Shown piece after piece: positions 41,244 through 43,255 of a stretch of 43,255 bases of DNA. Under the pieces are notes generated by a model. It had not been told where the DNA came from. It worked only from the letters and a program-made list of their open reading frames with translations, and ran no database searches. The stretch lies in the NCBI GenBank assembly GCA_000310025.1, contig FN649731.1:301983-345237 (forward strand), read 5' to 3'. A program made the position numbers and the translations under genes. This DNA comes from Ectocarpus siliculosus (lineage: Eukaryota > Sar > Phaeophyceae > Ectocarpales > Ectocarpaceae). Position 1 is the first letter of the stretch, and each line of letters starts with the position of its first letter.

Positions 41244-41350
41244 GTGAATAGGATGACGTTTCGTCGGTGAATAGGATGACGTTTCGTCACAACAGCTGAG
41301 ACGCGATCTGAACAACAACGGTTATCATCTGAACAACAACGGTTATCATA
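41244..41350 (+). repeat. Two adjacent short tandem duplications
   Basis: GTCGGTGAATAGGATGACGTTTC occurs twice at 41242-41289 with a period of 24 bases. After a short gap, ATCTGAACAACAACGGTTATC occurs twice at 41308-41349 with a period of 21 bases. Both follow directly on the poly-A end of the family 2 copy. Confidence 0.8.
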
Positions 41351-42872
41351 CGACAAACACGACAATGAGCAACCTTTTTTACACCTTGTCCGCCTCCCAC
41401 CCCTCCGGGGTTTTGCACACGACACAGCGAGCAGTTGGCTGTCACGAAACAACACAGCTGTCTCTCACGAAACAAACAGTAGTAATTTGCAACGACAACA
41501 CCAACAGCCACAAAAAACATTTACACCACCTGATGACAAATTATTTTCCGCGTTTGCATGGCTCACGCAGCCTAAAGCTGATCGGACAGAAAACGTTTCC
41601 AGACGTTGTTTTCGGATTGCTACTTCTCTACTACTATTTCTCCCAAGGAAGCGACAAAATCCCGCATGGTATACATCCTCCCTCCTAGTGCAGTATAGCT
41701 TGCACGAACTGCAAATCACACGCACATATCACTGCCCGTGCCGGTGCTACTCAAGAGAGAGAGAGAAGATGGCCCGCAATTTTCTGATTGGCCAATATTC
41801 ATGTCGCTTCCAATAGTCCTGACGCCGCCGCTGCATTATCTTCTTCGTGACTGTTGCTGTCGCTGCCGCCGCGTACTTTGCGTACGTCTAACCCAGAGCA
41901 CTAACCTGCGCGCGCACGAAAAACAAACAGCCGGTGGGGGCGGCGGGAGGGGGGGGATTTTATTCTTCGGTTTATTATTCCACACAAAGTAGTCTCACGA
42001 ATGACTGTTGTTTTCTCAAATGAAACCGTTCCCCAATCCCCGTCGGCTAATGTACGGTAAAGGCGCCACGACTTTCAAGAAGCTGGGAGCGAAGAAATCC
42101 AGGCTCAAAAAGAAGAACGAAATCAATCAAAGAACTTGACCATGAAGAACACTTCAAGAAGCATGGGGGCGAGTGGAAATTTATTCGCGAAAAACACCGG
42201 GCAGACTCACACCCTAGAGGGCGCACGGTTAGTTCACAAGCAACTCACCACTCCATCTCCTCTAGCGTCAAGTTTTCGTTTCGCTTGCGCCACAGCCGTA
42301 ACACTTCTCCCCTCTCCCCGCTGTTGTCAATACCCTTCCCCCCCCCGGATCGCAAGGTCGCCGGTGGTGATCGTGGCACAGGTCGGGCGGCGGTAGCGGC
42401 AGTAGAGGGAGTATCGGTGGAAGCACAAGTATCAGCGGCACCGGCCAAGAGGCTGGTCAGGGAAGGAAGCGTCGTCGGACAATCTGCGGGGTCCCCCGCT
42501 GTTCTCGCCACCCAGCCCAGATATCGCACCTGTGTCGTTGTGTTCCACACGCAGAGACAGGAGGAGGCCCCGCGCATTGGCAACAAAGCACTCCCTTCCT
42601 TTACGGTGCACAAGCAACCGCGTCAGTCGTGCAACACCAAACTACCCCGTGCTCACAACGCCGACCCATCAAAAACACGTCAGACATTTCTTTTCTTTCG
42701 TCCTATTTTATTATTATGGCGACAGTCCCACCGCTTGTCGTGGTGAGACGTGTACTACACTTTTCAGTGAATTTTTTCGTACAACTACATCCAGAGTCAC
42801 ACAGGAGGGGGGTAAACACACCCGGGCTTTTCTCTTTTTTTTTTTATTTACACATGAAGGGTTCTAACTTTT

Positions 42873-43160
42873 CTAGGCCACAGCCCCCGCTCCCCGATAG
42901 GGAGGGCGCGGAGCACAACTGACTCGATACACAACAAGGAGGCGCTTGCGCACGAAAAAAATCAACCGCACCGTCTGCGAGGGAGTGAGTATCTCCATCA
43001 GCGTGGCCGCTCTGGCATGCACGTCCGCCATGCAAGCCTCAGTGGAAGCCCTGAGCCCCGCCAGCACTCGAGATAGCCTCCTGAGTCGATCTCTCTCCGC
43101 CAGCGTAGGGGGGCTTGCCGCAACTGCTCGCTGGAACTGGAGAAACTGCACGAAGTATTT
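42873..43160 (-). CDS. Last exon of an unidentified gene (continues past right edge)
   Basis: A minus-strand frame of 95 codons following a possible acceptor (CCCCTAAAG, ending at 43161) and ending at TAG. The sequence KYFVQFLQFQRAVA, SPPTLAERDRLRRLSRVL, then LTPSQTVRLIFFVRKRLL has the helical, Leu- and Arg-rich look of real coding sequence, with GC-rich codons like the other genes here. The LTPxQ block followed by a hydrophobic/basic helix reminds me of the C-terminal region of stramenopile bZIP-type proteins, but no basic region or leucine zipper is in view, so this is weak. The last 20 or so residues are low-complexity. Upstream exons should lie beyond the window. Confidence 0.45.
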   Translation of the reverse strand, partial: KYFVQFLQFQRAVAASPPTLAERDRLRRLSRVLAGLRASTEACMADVHARAATLMEILTPSQTVRLIFFVRKRLLVVYRVSCAPRPPYRGAGAVA

Positions 43161-43255
43161 CTTTAGGGGGGTGCGTGAGGGGTTCCGGTAGTCGCGGCGA
43201 ATGGCTGGAGCAACATAATGTGTCCAGTTTCTTGCTTGGAGAATGGGGCGGTGGT

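Larger units (their letters stand above)
39046..42872. other. Gene-poor stretch with several tandem repeats
   Basis: No frame has a recognisable domain. A minus-strand frame at 42245-42613 (ending LTLEEMEW) and a 29-codon basic frame at 42050-42139 (+) are open but unsupported. A GAGTTCAAGCCCC block at about 39177 resembles a B-box. TATATA near 40732 has no gene attached. Repeats are listed separately. Confidence 0.35.

Noticed and set aside
1-43255. CRISPR arrays, bacterial operons or integrated phaeovirus genes
   Set aside because: No spacer-repeat pattern and no operon layout. The EsV-1-7 gene has introns and host-like structure, and no viral replication or capsid gene is seen nearby.

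Overview
The window looks like nuclear DNA of a brown alga (Phaeophyceae, Ectocarpus-like). Genes are split by many GT-AG introns. One protein has tandem EsV-1-7 cysteine-rich repeats, a family known from brown algae and their phaeoviruses. One plastid protein starts with a heterokont-type bipartite leader carrying an ASAF|VGAP cleavage motif. Gene bodies are GC-rich and separated by long gene-poor stretches with microsatellites, homopolymer tracts and dispersed repeats. No prokaryotic gene organisation is seen. All gene models were spliced by hand from reading frame, splice-site and protein-family evidence; no transcript data were available.

Layout. 3-1016 (+): 3' end of a Pro/Gln-repeat protein cut by the window edge. 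1017-6126: no convincing gene; a tRNA-derived SINE copy and a second dispersed repeat. 6282-9092 (+): three-exon gene for a five-repeat EsV-1-7 protein with a long Pro/Gln/Ala tail. 9093-13597: no convincing gene. 13598-15475 (+): three-exon gene for a signal-peptide, Cys-rich, three-TM surface protein. 17263-23543 (-): eight-exon gene joining four canonical EF-hands to a ubiquitin-conjugating (E2) fold that lacks the catalytic cysteine; an extra EF-hand-like exon lies upstream at 25105-25212. 25213-30415: repeats, including SINE copy 2. 30416-32095 (-): BTB(T1)-TLDc-BTB protein in one long exon. 32586-39045 (+): seven-exon gene for a plastid-targeted DUF4079 membrane protein, with repeats in its introns. 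39046-42872: no convincing gene, several tandem repeats. 42873-43160 (-): last exon of a gene continuing past the right edge.

The genes do not form a pathway. The BTB gene (-) and DUF4079 gene (+) are divergent, with start codons 490 bp apart. The surface-protein gene (+) and EF-hand/E2 gene (-) converge. The strongest candidate for an undescribed system is the EF-hand/inactive-E2 fusion, which reads as a possible calcium-responsive ubiquitin-pathway cofactor. The reading frame stays open across all seven of its introns, and the splices rebuild two EF-hand loops exactly.
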